In this document: positions 21,821 through 35,953 of the stretch, piece after piece
Position numbering within the stretch: position 1 is the stretch's first letter
Layout: the number at the start of each line of letters is the position of its first letter
Assembly: GCF_964340395.1 (NCBI RefSeq)
Contig: NC_135553.1
Location: 4,272,001-4,336,000 of the forward strand
Length of the DNA: 64,000 nucleotides
Source: Glandiceps talaboti
Lineage: Eukaryota; Hemichordata; Enteropneusta; Spengelidae
Reading direction: 5' to 3'
The notes under the pieces: model-generated
What the model was told of the DNA's origin: nothing
What the model saw: the letters and a program-made list of their open reading frames with translations, nothing else
Database searches by the model: none
Program-made: the position numbers and the translations under genes

Positions 21821-21985
21821 GGAACGACCACAAGTGATCACTGAGGGCGCTTAAATGTCCTAGTATTTCGTAACAACTTCCCCCGCCTCGGACCAGACCT
21901 GTGCATATGCATGTCCTCCTGACGGAATAGGACTGGCCACAAGTGATCACTGAGGGCGCTAGAATGTCCCATTATTTCGTAACAA
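21821..21985. repeat. 56-bp direct repeat pair
   Basis: Copies at 21821-21876 and 21930-21985 (109-bp period) share ccacaagtgatcactgaggg, then cgct, and later tatttcgtaacaa, with scattered substitutions. The 53-bp spacer is GC-richer and contains gcatatgc. Confidence 0.8.
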
Positions 21986-22388
21986 TATTATACCAATATA
22001 GTTGTTTTTCTTTTTTTTTTGTTCTTCTATAATATCACTGTAGTTTATTTATGGTTTGATGTAAGCCTATATTCATCTGAGTCAATTAGCTTATAAGGCC
22101 AGCTTGTGTCACGTTCAAATTGGATTAAAAAAAATAATATTTCATTTCATAAACTATATATATAGCTAGCGTCAAACATTAAGCGGGTTTTTTTGGGAAA
22201 GAAAGTATGAATGTAAACACTCCAGAGATATCATCATGTATTTAGTAATTGGATTATAAGTGTATATGCCATGTGTTTGACGGTGTATCCGAATATCGTC
22301 GACGAGTTCTATTTTAGGTACCTCAAAAATGTTTTAAACCATGTACGTTTAACCCATTTTCCCTCTGTGTTGTGTACATCATGTGCAT

Positions 22389-22400
22389 GCACACACACAT

Positions 22401-22493
<93 letters not shown>

Positions 22494-22655
22494 CACAGAC
22501 ACACACATGTATGCATGCGTATACATACATACATACATACATACATACATACATACATACATACATACATACATAATGATACATACATACATACACACAC
22601 ATACACACACATACATACATACATACATACATACATACATACATACATACATACA

Positions 22656-22689
<34 letters not shown>

Positions 22690-22874
22690 CATACATACAT
22701 ACACACACACATACACACATACATACATACACACATACACACATACACACATACATACACACACACATACATACATACATACATACATACATACATACAT
22801 ACATACATACATACATACATACATACATACATACATACATACATACATACATACATACATACATACATACATAC
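22389..22874. repeat. (CA)n, (TA)n and (CATA)n compound microsatellite
   Basis: CA repeats (22389-22440) pass to pure TA (22441-22489), then to long CATA tetranucleotide tracts with CACA interruptions to 22874. The long low-complexity frames on both strands are artefacts. Confidence 0.95.
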
Positions 22875-24404
22875 AATGTGATAACTTATATGATCACTGA
22901 CCCACATACGTTTAGGTGTCATAGTTTGAACTCGACATATTATACCGCTATATCTGTGCTACTTATGCATGTTCGGTGGCCAAGTTTCATTGACTGACAT
23001 GAATCTCGTTTGTGAATAAGGCAAAATACGATGATATTGAATGAATGGAATGAACCATTATACTAAGGGGGAGTAACATTACACCTTGGCTCAGAATATT
23101 AACCCTGCTAATTGTATTGAATTTGATGCATGTGTTTGAATTTGACAGAAATTTTCCACTTTCTCTCAGCATTTACAAATGACTGGAAGCAAGGCTATCT
23201 AAGCCAGGTTTTTAGTGGTTAATTGAAAGCGGTTGTGAGCGATGACTTTATTTTCCAATGATATAGTACTCCTTTATCCGCTGCTGAAACATTCTATAAT
23301 TAAACTGTGTTTTGTTAACAATGGCACCTTTTACAGTGATGGAATTAGTCTTTGTGAAGGGCTGTTATTTTTCGTGTTAAAACAGTCTTATGTGTGAAAT
23401 CTTCTAAAATGCGTTATTTGGAAACACCTTCGTATACAACAGTTAAATAGATTATTCCCGAACGGATAGGTGAGGGGCCTTATTGGGTACGTGTGTATTT
23501 TCCCCAATATGTATAACCACTAATGACATTTAAATAAGCCATATGGATAAAATAAACTATTGAAAAATTAATCATATTCTTTCCATTGATGTACCTGCGG
23601 AAAGTCAATACAAATATGGAACGATTCTCTCAACGTTTATGAATTCTTTAGTCCAGGAACCGTTATATATCACACGTGCTACATATATTTTACAGTGCGT
23701 GACACGGTAGCATATGAATGTGATCCTCGTCTCTCGAGGCCTCTATTTATAAAAAATTCACTACCGGGAGACGTAACCGATATTAAAGGAGAAACACGTT
23801 TGTCTAAGTTTGCGCATTTCTTCTATCGATTTAATTTCGTTGGAAGCGATTCCGATCATCGAATCTTTTCCTCTCTCTCGCGAAGGAACAGTGTCATGCG
23901 TATGTCGGATGTGGAACGCCTGTAGGTTTGCGTCGTAGGCCGCATTTAAATACATAGAGAGTGGACTGTGTATTGGAGCGTCACCCCTCTCTATGATTAT
24001 GACGTTCTTCCACTAATCAGCGAAAAGGACAATTCGAAAGATTCATGATATGCAAATGAGCGGAACTAAAATATTGAGGAAATTAAATGCAATCAATGAT
24101 ACCATGTGACATTTTCGTGGGAATAGAACGGGGCACTCAATAGGTTCCGATGGTGTTGAAAACCAGTGCATGTTAATTTACTAGTCCACACACGAAGCGC
24201 TGATTGACAACGGTCAGCTGTTTAAGAAAGATGGGCTACTGGTTACAGAGTTCGTCCGGGTAAAATTCATGACTGGGGAATGGGAGACAATGTGTGTACT
24301 TTGATCGTCGTGTTTCAGTAATAGTTTACTAGCGAGAATATCGCACACTGACTGCTAGCAGCAAGCTAGAAGGTTAGTATATATTAAGGACTAATGTATT
24401 ATGT

Positions 24405-24737
24405 ATGCTAAAAGCTCTGAGTATTTTTCCATCCATTACTGAGGAGACAGTTGAGTGGATGGAAAGAACGGGAGTGAGGAGGCCTTCTAGTTGTCAGCAT
24501 AATACGGACTCAGCTAGTTTCCAATACTGTCTTACTCATCATAGATTAGCCAGTCATCTTCCAACAAGGGCTCGATTTTCATCAATTTATGACGATGCAG
24601 GCTGTGTGGCGGCTAGACAAACGTGTATAGTATCCCTAAATGCACGCCCCAACCCATACTGGAAAATTCATTACGATCACCTAGCAGGATGGAGTTGGAT
24701 ATACCCACAACCGTTCAATCATCCTCGTCAATTGTAA
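24405..24737 (+). other. Upstream open reading frame overlapping the FBXL16 start
   Basis: An ATG frame of 110 codons begins 284 bases before the FBXL16 ATG and ends 46 bases after it, in a different frame. The start context is weak (T at -3). The product matches no family I know. If this DNA is in the FBXL16 leader, translation here would repress FBXL16 initiation. It may equally be untranscribed. Confidence 0.3.
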
Positions 24738-25908
24738 ATAAGAAGTCACCTCTTGACGAAATGGCGACGACAGCTTCTTCTTCGACGACGACGACGGCGT
24801 CGTCGGCGGCGGCGACAGCGAACCGAAAGAGTCCCATTAACGGAGTCAACGGCATTCATCTGGCGTCGAATAACACGGCGACAGTTTGCGTTCCATCGGT
24901 GCGACGAGCCAGCAGGGAAAACGTATCGATGAATGAATCGAAACCGCTGGAAAACGGCATCGCTTCGCTCAGACAGCAACGATTCGAGGCCATCCATCAG
25001 AATCTCCAACCGCATTTGTTCTCGGCAAAGACAGGCGCGGAACTACTCCTTGAAGAGAAATTTCTCAACCGCCTTTTCTTCTATTTCTGGCCATGTGAAA
25101 GGTGTCTGCTCGCACAGGTATGTAGAAAATGGAAAACGGTCCTATATCAGTCAAGATTTTGGAGAGATTTCACACCCATACTACACAGGAGGGATCTCTA
25201 TGACCCCATTCCGAATACAGACGAGGAGAGAAAATTTACGGATTTGACCAGCTTTCAACAGAAAGGTACGGAGAGCGTTTGTTTGGTTAGTGTCTCCGAT
25301 TTAGATATATGCGAATTCATCGATAACTACCCCCAATCCAAGAAATGTATCAGAGCCATTAGTCTAAAGCGTTCAACCGTCACCGATGCTGGTCTTGAGG
25401 TCATGTTAGAACAACTGTCAGCCGTAAATAAATTGGAACTCAGTGGCTGCAATGATTTTACCGAAGCAGGGCTATGGTCCAGTTTGAACCCTAGGATAAC
25501 TTCCCTTAGTATCAGCGACTGCATAAATGTTGGGGACGACAGTGTCGCCGCGATCGCCCAGAGACTCCCATCCTTACACGAACTGAATTTACAGGCCTAT
25601 CATGTTACGGACAATGTCATGTCGTATTTTACGTCGAAGCAGAGCTGCACGATGTCTATATTGCGGCTTCGGTCGTGCTGGGAGATCACCAACCATGCCA
25701 TCCTTAACATCGTACATACCCTCCCCCACCTCACCACACTAAGTCTGTCGGGATGCAGCAAAATCACAGACGATGGTGTGGAGTTGATAGCTGAAAACAT
25801 GCATATACTGAAGTCACTGGACCTATCTTGGTGTCCCCGTATCACAGACGCTTCCCTTGAGTATATCGCATGTGATTTACCGAAACTGGAAGAATTAATT
25901 CTCGATAG
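24689..25908 (+). CDS. FBXL16: FBXL16, coding exon 1 (F-box and most leucine-rich repeats)
   Basis: FBXL16 is an F-box/leucine-rich-repeat protein. Family knowledge: vertebrate FBXL16 binds PP2A and several nuclear proteins, and its behaviour as a classical SCF ubiquitin-ligase subunit is debated. This exon encodes residues 1-406 and the first two bases of codon 407. It shows a low-complexity Ser/Thr/Ala N-terminus (about 28-45, from an ACG/GCG trinucleotide tract), an F-box-like region at about 120-165 ([20 protein letters not shown], then [13 protein letters not shown]), and leucine-rich repeats from about 220, with blocks nearly identical to vertebrate FBXL16 such as [41 protein letters not shown] and [20 protein letters not shown]. 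The ATG at 24689 has a strong context (A at -3, G at +4); the upstream extension to 24623 begins only with GTG. The exon ends GATAG|gtaagt, a phase 2 intron. The spliced protein is 505 residues, against about 479 in human. Confidence 0.93.
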
Positions 25909-28265
25909 GTAAGTTGCTATGGTACCCTAATTGATTCTTTTATTAAACCAATTCTACATAACTCTGTAACGTCTGTAGTTATAATAAATGCGTTTTTATT
26001 ACGTTGAATGAACGGTTGCAGACCAGTGTCATGTCAGACTGGAATTTTAATTGCAGCTGTAGAGTAGCAGTTGTAATATTCCCGGGGAGTCGTCAGGCGC
26101 ACAGTGACCAATTGAAGGACGTGTTTGAACCATCAGGCGTGGCACAGTCAGTTCATTAATGTACTCAGTGTTGTGTGATATTCAATGGCCAAAAAAATAA
26201 ACAAGGTGGTTTTATATTCAGTGTAGCAATAACCAATTACATATCCAGTTGTGCTGATGACGTTAAATAACCACGCATGTGAGTTATTTATGTGTTCGGA
26301 CATCAACATTTCACCATGACAAAACATTATATTAGGTCGTGATATTATAATCAGGATATGTATATAATATCATATGATATATATGTCGTGATATCATCAC
26401 GAATTCACCTTATACGTGTATATGTTTTTAGACACAGAGGTGCCGCTTTGAAGGCTATAACACTGAGGACGAGTTGATGCGTGGGTGACAGATATCCGTT
26501 GCAAACTAACGTGGGCTTTAATGTACGGTTATTTCGTTTCCTATTGTATAGTTAATGTATATAGATACATTTCAAAACAGTTCACGAGAATACCCAGTAA
26601 GTTAACAACACTGATTTTCTTTTTCAAACGTCATCGAATATGTTATGGCCAACCTCATCAAATACATTGAAATGTTGGGTTTAAAAGAAGTCTTAGACAT
26701 GTTAATTCATCACGAAAATAACGTTTCGGTTAATTCTCCCGATATTGCATTGCAACTCATATTGCACCACTACCCCCATCTTTCTTTTCTATCAAAATTA
26801 TTCACGTTGCATGGAGCAAACAAAGTCCAGTATTCATTCGTGTGACAAACCTACATTATGAAAGTTGATTGTGAATATATGAATGGCCACCTGTCTGACT
26901 TGTTTGTACATTGTGTTTTGTTACAAAATGGCAGACATGCTGTACTCTATGTAGGCTAATAGCATCCATATTAATGATAATAACAATGGAATTGCTTAAT
27001 AACGCACACTACAATGTGTCTCAGTGTTACAGGGATAATTATGTAGACACATCGCTAATCAAAGATACAAATCACGAAAAAAATGTACCATCTGACTTTT
27101 TATGACCATGACCGAGACCATGGAATGTATACTTTTCAAACGTTTTGCTGAAACATAAAATGTATTATAGGCTTTGTGTAGCACGCTACAATTTACAAAT
27201 CATCATTTTCAGATAAGTATGTGACGTCATCAAATCGGGACGTAGCGGAGTTTTTCAACATTGAATGTCATTAGTGCGTACTGATTACTCGAAGCAGCTG
27301 TACATGTGTGTGGAATTTTTACAGAACAAATCTGTTACATTTAGGTGCTTTACTTTACTGATGTGTAATGCATTACACGAATCTGAATGTGAAGCCTTCC
27401 ATGATAATATAGCAGACGTCCAATTGACCCTAATAATCCATAGTTTCGTCGTAGTCTCACTCAATTACGTCAGATATTCGAAAATAATCACATATGGACA
27501 TCTCATCGTGAAAGTTGAGTATCTGCATTGTTATGCATCACGTATAAGCCTGTACTGTCATTCGATGGTTGAATAATCTGAAATACTAAGACTGGCAGTT
27601 TGATTGCCTACAGCTACTAAGACATGCAACCGAGTATTTGGTGTGAAGGTGATGAGGATTCTAATAACATTTTGTACGTTAGTGATTAATGCATGATCTA
27701 ATACGTACACCTAAAACGAACCGACAAGAGAACGAATGAAAGAGCGGACTAGATTTACGTCTTTTATTGATTTTCAAGTAGAGGTGTTTTTATCCTGACA
27801 TTAATATTGGGTTTTTAAGTTCAATACTGAGTATGGAATGCCAAATAGGTTCCGACACTGCCATCGTTGTGGCTGTCTGAGCTGTTACAGGCAATATACA
27901 GTATTATCACAAATACGTCAAGCCGTTTGTCTTTATTAATTAACTGATAAATATGTAATTAAAAAAGACAAACGCACGTAAGTGTTTCCAACACAACTTC
28001 AACCACAAAACATATTTTATTACTACGTTAATTAAATATCACTTTGATATTCAATTAAAGCATTTCCTTGAGGTCAAAGGTGAAACAATCTGGCATCTGG
28101 CATCTCAAAATGTCAACGTGTCTATATTTAGTAAAGAACACGTGACCCATCTGTCGATATTTTCGACTTTTTCAGCTTTTTAAATCTGAGATCAATATGG
28201 TAAAAATAAGAAATCAATCCATAAAGCGAGTGCACCATTTATTATTTAATGCAGGAAATTGAAAT

Positions 28266-28335
28266 TATGTATGTATGTATGTATGTATGTATGTATGTAT
28301 GTATGTATGTATGTATGTATGTATGTATGTATGTA

Positions 28336-28389
<54 letters not shown>
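28266..28389. repeat. (GTAT)n microsatellite
   Basis: About thirty GTAT/ATGT tetranucleotides interrupted by a short GT tract. Confidence 0.95.
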
Positions 28390-28392
<3 letters not shown>

Positions 28393-30127
28393 GTATTTTT
28401 AGTATTACGTCATAAATCATTAATATGCTAATTACATATGTTTAACTTAAACACGTCATGGATATGCTAATTCAAACTGTAGAAACTCACACCTCAAGGA
28501 TGCGTGATGCAAAATAAACAGTCGATGAGACATTAAATTTATTGTATACAGCTTAGTCGTTTCAAGATTACAATTTCTGCGACTTCTGTCACATTATACG
28601 GTAATATCTTAACGCGAGGTACTATTTTCTTAATATAACTCCCCCGGGATGATTTAGCACATATAAATATCCGTATACTATAGACAGATTTACCACTTAA
28701 TGCAAATAATGACTATTAGAATTCTAACAATCGTACAAAATGTCAGATGTCGTTCGCTGAGCATGATGACTCGAGACATGTTAACACGGTATGAAAATAT
28801 TGTCAACGAGTGGGCGATTTTCCTCTGATTTCATGGGTTGTTATAAAAATATACTATTCTGACATTGTCGCATTTAATTTGAAAATACTAAAGTTCAATA
28901 ATTCCGTTCTAAAGTGTCTTTCATACATGATTTCATGTCAGTGGTTTGCGTGGGGTATTGTTCGCATAGAATATTACAATTTCAATTTCTACTCTTAGGT
29001 CAAAGTTCAAATGAAGCGTGATCAAGTTTCAAATGTCAACAAATTGCGAAAATAAAACAATTTCGAATCCTGGTGAAAGCTTTTAAAATTTTGCTGAAAT
29101 TTCGATAGAGGGCATAACCCGAATCATGCTGAAGTATTTAAGATCATCTTACTAAACTTGCTTGCCCCATCCTTGATGACCACACTTGACTTCGGCTATC
29201 CGCTAAAATTGATTACTCGTTGTACACTGTCTTTTAGTGTACTAGTATTTGCCTTGTGTTCGCCAAACACAAGAACTTATAATATGACTTATTAGAATAC
29301 CGATTTGTCATGTAAAGATGATTTATGAAGGAATTAAAGTCGAATTACTGTACCTCGGCAGTTTGTGACTAGGTTTGCTCTGATATTCGTCAAAGCTTTG
29401 GATATACCTAGTTACTGTAAGTCTTGGTGTGTCGGCTGGCTTCAAAGATGGTCTTTTCTGTGGACAGTATAGAACTATGGCATGGATATAACCCCTTTTT
29501 GTTGTTAGGGAGCCTTCAGTAAATCAAAGGGGCCGGTTTGTTGCGTAAACGTGACCCCCCCCCCCGACTCCGTTTTCTAAAATGTGGCTCTTCCTCAATT
29601 TTCTTTCTTAAAAAAATTTGACCCTCCCCTCCTGTTCAAATATTTCAAAACAGTGGCTGTACAGACACTTTAGAGATCAAGGTCAACATCTCCACTCCAC
29701 CACATTATCCCAAAAACCACACTGTCCACCCTCCACTCCTGTGAGACCCACTCCACCACACACCACAACTACAAACTGATTTACTGCATGGTTGTCTGCT
29801 GTGCTTTGACTATATTCTGATATTATGTTGCAATGGTGGTAGTGGTGGGATGTGGTAGCAGTCGGATGTGGAACCGGTGGCAGCGGTGGGATCATACCAA
29901 AATCACAAAATAATGTAAAATTAGATAAATACAGTGCGTCAAAGTAAAATGTGATTCACCTCTAAGTCCTTTATATTTATTTTGAACGTGAACAAGATTT
30001 CACCCCTAATAAGAAACCCAGATCAATTAATGATGGCGCTCATAGTTTGTTTTAATTTTTAAATTTATAATTATGTCTCACTGTTTCGATATCAAGAATT
30101 TCCCCTCCACATTCATTCGGCAAGACA

Positions 30128-30128
<1 letters not shown>

Positions 30129-30156
<28 letters not shown>
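30129..30156 (+). repeat. Poly(T) run, 28 bases
   Basis: An uninterrupted run of 28 T in the sense strand of FBXL16 intron 1. It could be the A-tail of an old minus-strand retroposed insertion, but no element body was recognised next to it. Confidence 0.8.
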
Positions 30157-30161
<5 letters not shown>

Positions 30162-33100
30162 CATGGTATTTCATTTGAGATTTTTTTTAAATACTGTTTT
30201 GTATCCATGTATACTAATGTTTTGGCGTAGAATGACATTGCGTTCAAAATTGTCATGTCATTCGATGAAACTTTGACTTTGATTATATTTCTTTCCTTGT
30301 TGTAAACTAATCAACCGAATGAACTTCTGTCCAGTCTTTGAAAGTGGTTTTCTTAATCGACTCAATTTTGTATTTTACCATCATCTGTTTGTACGTGGAT
30401 ATATTACACTTCAGAAAACCGACACCACTACGCCTATACGATTACACACTTCTATATTTCATCGTAGATTGACACGGGTTCATCCAATATATGTGTGGAT
30501 TCTGTCATATTTAACTTCCAACTACGGGAATCCTTTCAAATCCCGCGGAGACACTTATGGGTTAGCGTACGTTCACCTTAAAAACTCCCCTCTTCACGTG
30601 ACTGCGACATATAATGATCGTCATGGCATTGACTCAGCTGCATAGCTTAACGTGACCTTTGACGTTGCACGCTGACCCGCAGCATGGTTAGTTTTGAGAA
30701 AGCTGTGACCCTGATTCTCATATGGTAAAAGACACATATGTAAATTGTACATTTCATTGGTGTCAGTTTCAGTGTTATACAAAACATCACAAAACAGCCA
30801 CAGCATCCCATGTGTATATAAAATGGTGATATTTTTACTTTCTTTTAGAATGTAGGGTCACTACACTACTGTTTTACAAGTACCTTGAACTACTGTGTAG
30901 GCTACAACCACACTGGAACGGTTTATTGGGTGGAAAGCATTCAAACACGAAGAGATAACAAATAGTTTACCTAAATGATAAATAAATCGAATATTTGCAT
31001 TGACACATTGCCATCTTTCGGTCAACAAATATCACATTAAGATTGCCTTGGAGTAATATTTGTCTATAAATTTATCACGTGTTCTCTGTTTGCATGACAC
31101 ACATTCCAGCACAAGAAGCAATTCCAGGTAAATTACCAAAAGTGGTTTTTGTATCACCATGTTGATACTGACGTGTGTAGTCATTCGTGCAGTACGCGTA
31201 GGTATTCTACCAAACGAGGGAATCAATCTACGTTCGAGAAATATATTTTTTTAATGAAAAAAATAATAAGGTGAAGTGATATGGGGAGAACTGCGTCTGA
31301 ATACAGAATCGCAAGCAAAAAATTATCACTCGGCAGACTTAGAGCTTTGATTGATTACTCGTAATCCTATTAAAGTTGATGGTCGTAGATTTCATACGAC
31401 ATCGCGTTCTAGATGTTCCCATGTTAAACCAGTCTAGAAATTGTACATTTGTAAATACACATCGTTAGCCGAACACTGAATTATCAATACATATTTGGAA
31501 ACGTGTGATCTTTTTCAAAAATCAACATGTATTTTATAATCAGCATCGTTGGTAAACAAAAATAATATTTTTTGCGCTTACGATCTCTTCTCCCCCCCCC
31601 CACCACACCCCCTACTTGTCCAGCGAAAGCGGAAAGAGTTAATCTGTTTGAGATATGACAAATGATGACAATGAGAGAAATGTGTTGAAACCTTGACATG
31701 TACTAAAATAGCCGCCAATCTGTGTGTGTTGTCCCTTTTTGTAGTTTTGAGGCAGTATTGGAAATTAATAGTGTTATTGAAATTTACTTTATTTTTTTTT
31801 ATTTATGGGTGAACAGTGGTTACTTTTATATGTATTGCATTACACATACATTAGTGTTATGAGCTTATTTCAACATATCAACGAGGAATTAAGAAGGAAA
31901 TATGATACTTCATTTTGTAACTTAAAAAGTGACAATGACGATCCATTTCAATGTTTTTTTCTAAACTTGGCTCAAACGTTTATATTGTAAAATATGGCTT
32001 TGAACATCACAGCCCCAACCAACAAATATCCCCTCTTTGAATTGCCTGATATCCAAACTTATAACATTAACTATTTTCCTCAAGCATGACCCCCATACTA
32101 TTATTTGAACTACGGCCCTCTATATGCACCAAGCTTACTGTACATTATAACATGCTCTGAATATGCAGAATTGTCACGTATTTAAGTAGTGTACACCATA
32201 AGGCCTTGTGTTTCCAGTTGATTGTGTACCCTATCATATACGTGCGTGTCATTTTAATGTGAATACTATATGAATAATTCAAAGATTCTCCTCTATCTAT
32301 CATTCGTTTCCCTTGAGAAAAAAACAACTATTGCAAAATGTGCATACCTTTCATTACTTTTGCTAAATTATACGATGTTTCTAGTGTTAACATTAATATT
32401 TATAGCTATACTTGCCAAAGTCATATCATTCTAACCACAGGCACCTGTAACCCGTGATATGTTTCAGAATATAAATCATAACCTTAATCATCAATGTATA
32501 AAGCTAATGTAGATTTCTGAGATATCATAACTCCCCCTGTGCAATACAAAACATTGTACATATTCTACCCATTTCACATAATACAGTATTTCCCAGGCCC
32601 AGATATCAGGGTCACAACTCACAAGTGTCTAAGATTCCAACGCGTTTATACTGTCACGTCACCACAACTTGTGAAACGTCATCAATTCCGTAGCACATGT
32701 ACTGTACACTCAGACATTACAGACATTAAAAGTGTCAACTGCTTTTGATGCTCAGAAACCTTGTTTTGAAAAGATATATAATAATGTTCTCCTTTCATTT
32801 ATGTATCTCCGTGCATTGTGAACATCATCTCGTCATAATTGTCTTGCCACTCATCTCTGTCGTTAGTGGCAACGCCCCCCCCCCTAGTTATTCCCTCGAT
32901 GAAGCAAGAAGACGCACAGACAGTGTTCTCTCCACTATAGAGAAAGCAGGGTGCAAACACCGTCCTTGCTACCCAGGCCGCTATGTTTGACAGGTTTCTA
33001 CCGTGCTACAAATAAGTGTTCTACCATACTTGAGCTTTAGTAATCTTAGAATGAAAATATTCTAATAATACTTTCACATGAAATGAAATGGCAGATCCTC

Positions 33101-35710
33101 AGTGTACATGACTGTATGTATGTGTTCAATATAAATATGTCAGAGCATTTTCCAGTGTTGAAGGCATGCATACAATATGCTGATCACTATGCAAACCAAA
33201 ATGCAAGTTACCATATTATTTATATGTAAATTAATATGCAAATTAACGACCATCCTTACAATCCATCCTGGGGAGAACACTGATACAGAGAATAACATTT
33301 AAGTGTATTCTATGTTTTCAAGTGTCATTGCTCCACACACACAATAAAACATGCGATCACCACGCACATGTCAGAAGTTGTGGCACACGAGGACATTATA
33401 CTACAAAATTAAAATATATAGACTATTGTAGTTATGTGAATGAACGTCCCGGTTTTATCTGTAAAGGTCAGTATACATACTGAATATACCCAGACTCGGA
33501 ATGAAATAAATTGAGTCTGAGTGTTTTGAGAAAATATGATGTATTAAATGAGAGGTCAGCAGGATATTATTAATTTCTGTCAAAAATGATATTAAAGTAA
33601 TGATACAGTGCACATTCCGTCTTTGAATACAGCTATGAATGCAAATATTATTTCAGTAAATTGAAAACGTGATGTTTCAGTCGTGTATTGAAAGCATATC
33701 AAACACTGCATGAGTCAGCCACACAAACGGAAGAATGGCGCACGATATTCACCGGATTTGTAAAAAACAACAACCTAAGAATAACAAAATACACAAAAGC
33801 CACAATCGAAGAGGTTTTCTACTACTATCTTTCTGTGTCTAGGTAACAGTAGGTGAAATGAAATGTTACATCACTTGACACGACAAGTCCACAGATTGGT
33901 ATTTTTGTGACTAGACAGTACAAACTAATTACAGGAGCGCTGCCATCATGTCATTCATATACTAACAGTTTTTGGTTCAACGCTTTTCACTGAATTACGC
34001 TCTGACTTCACTTCCGGGTTCTGCCACCCGATGAATCCTCCCGTTTTCAACATCGCTATGGCGGGTTTAAGATTCTGTAGTCTTCTAGCTACCGAATAAA
34101 TCACCGACTTAATGTAAATGCGAAATGAAATACTGCGTCTGTTTCCGGATGTACGACATCTGTCAATGCCAGAATTCCCATGACGACCACGTCTGCCTTA
34201 GCCAACTTGCCGTCTATACTGTATAATATAATGGTGAATGTCGTCTATAATAATGGTGAAATAATAAAAGCAACAGGATTAAGTGGTCTGAAATAGACAT
34301 TTCAATTTCCAATAGACATAATTATGTTATTTGATATTCTGTGCGAAGAGTCACAATATTTATCCATCAAATACGAACATGAAAATTTAATGTACAACAT
34401 AAAAAATCTACGAATATATTTCTCACCGGAAGTTAGTAAATATATTGTCCTGTAAGCACGTGTATTACATCCTTAATATATTCGGAAAGATCTTGTTTAT
34501 TGTGGAAGTTTTACGTTTTTGATCAGTGATATGGATGTCCTGAAACCCCCCCCCCCCCAAAAAAAAAGACTAGAACTTCATAGGAGAAGAAAGTAGACAC
34601 GGCCATTGCATCTCAAAATTACATGGCAGGTGACAAATAAGCTAAGATGCCTTCGATATCAGAAATTTGACCATGACATGCACTGTTTTCTTTCTAGAAA
34701 AGACGACGAGATTATTAAAAACAAATGTTAAAATTAGATAATGATTTTTATCTTGAGGCAATAAAACCATTCTTTAGATGGTACCAGTCATTTTTGTTAC
34801 ATTTGGTGACCCTGTTATTTATGTATATGGCTTCTGTATAACATTTTATTGGAAAAAAAGGAATGTGTTTTCAGCAAGCAAGTATGACCCTTTCCTTTCA
34901 GCCGTTTCTACTCGTAAATTTAGTTATGCAATATTGTTAAATATTGTGATCAAGAAAAATATGTAGGGTATGAAACTAAACTGATGAACGCTCTTTAAAA
35001 CGTACTCTAATTCTGTCACATACAACATTCTAACAGCGAGGTCGTAAATCAATGTTATCCTGTATTCTAATATACTGTAATCTGGTAGATTAAGATTTGC
35101 AAGAACTAAATTGTCAGAATTGCCAAGTAAGTTACTCGTTAATAACACTCGTCTTAATAAATCTTGCAGACTAGAGCAGTCAATTAGTTGCGAGATTACA
35201 CCGTCACATTGAGCATAAAGATCATATACAACAACTTCGTTATTCAGCTAGCAATGATCAGGAAATGAACACGAAGCTGTGACGTCATAGGTTATAATGA
35301 TGCATGTTCTTCAAGGATGCAGGGCAATGTAGAGAAGGATGATGGATAGTGAAATGAGACATCGGTCAGTGCCCACTAGAGATATGTCATATATATAGGT
35401 CAGGCGAGATTGATTGAGACCCGTTATGATCAATTGCAAGGTCAAAGATGTGCTTAATTACTGAAGTATAGACATGTCCAATCAAGCAATAGACATAGAA
35501 TATTAGGTTAAAGTATGCCTAATGTTTACTTACTGTCTGATATCATCACAATATCTCTGCTTATATAATATGAATCAACTTTCCACTCAAGCGCCTAGTT
35601 CTCTTTCCCTATTCACCATCAGTCTTTTTACACATTTTTTCGCCTATCTTTCCCCTATCCTGTCCACCCCTTTGTTTCGATCTCATTCGCATTAAATTCA
35701 CACCTGTTTG

Positions 35711-35953
<243 letters not shown>

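Larger units (their letters stand above)
20997..24688. other. Intergenic region and FBXL16 upstream region
   Basis: This contains the short 3' UTR of sulfotransferase B, a foldback element (21460-21722), a 56-bp direct repeat (21821-21985) and a large microsatellite (22389-22874). From about 23690 to 24688 the sequence has more CpG and is the likely promoter and 5' UTR side of FBXL16, including the upstream reading frame at 24405-24737. The 23000-23690 stretch is featureless. Confidence 0.55.

Noticed and set aside
22309-22997. Long open frames of Tyr-Val-Cys-Met or His-Thr-Tyr-Ile
   Set aside because: They are translations of CATA/CA/TA microsatellites, open in several frames on both strands.
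32748-32990. Possible small exon ending in a Cys- and Arg-containing peptide (AGCKHRPCYPGRY)
   Set aside because: It crosses a C10 run, matches no family I recognise and has no clear paired splice sites.
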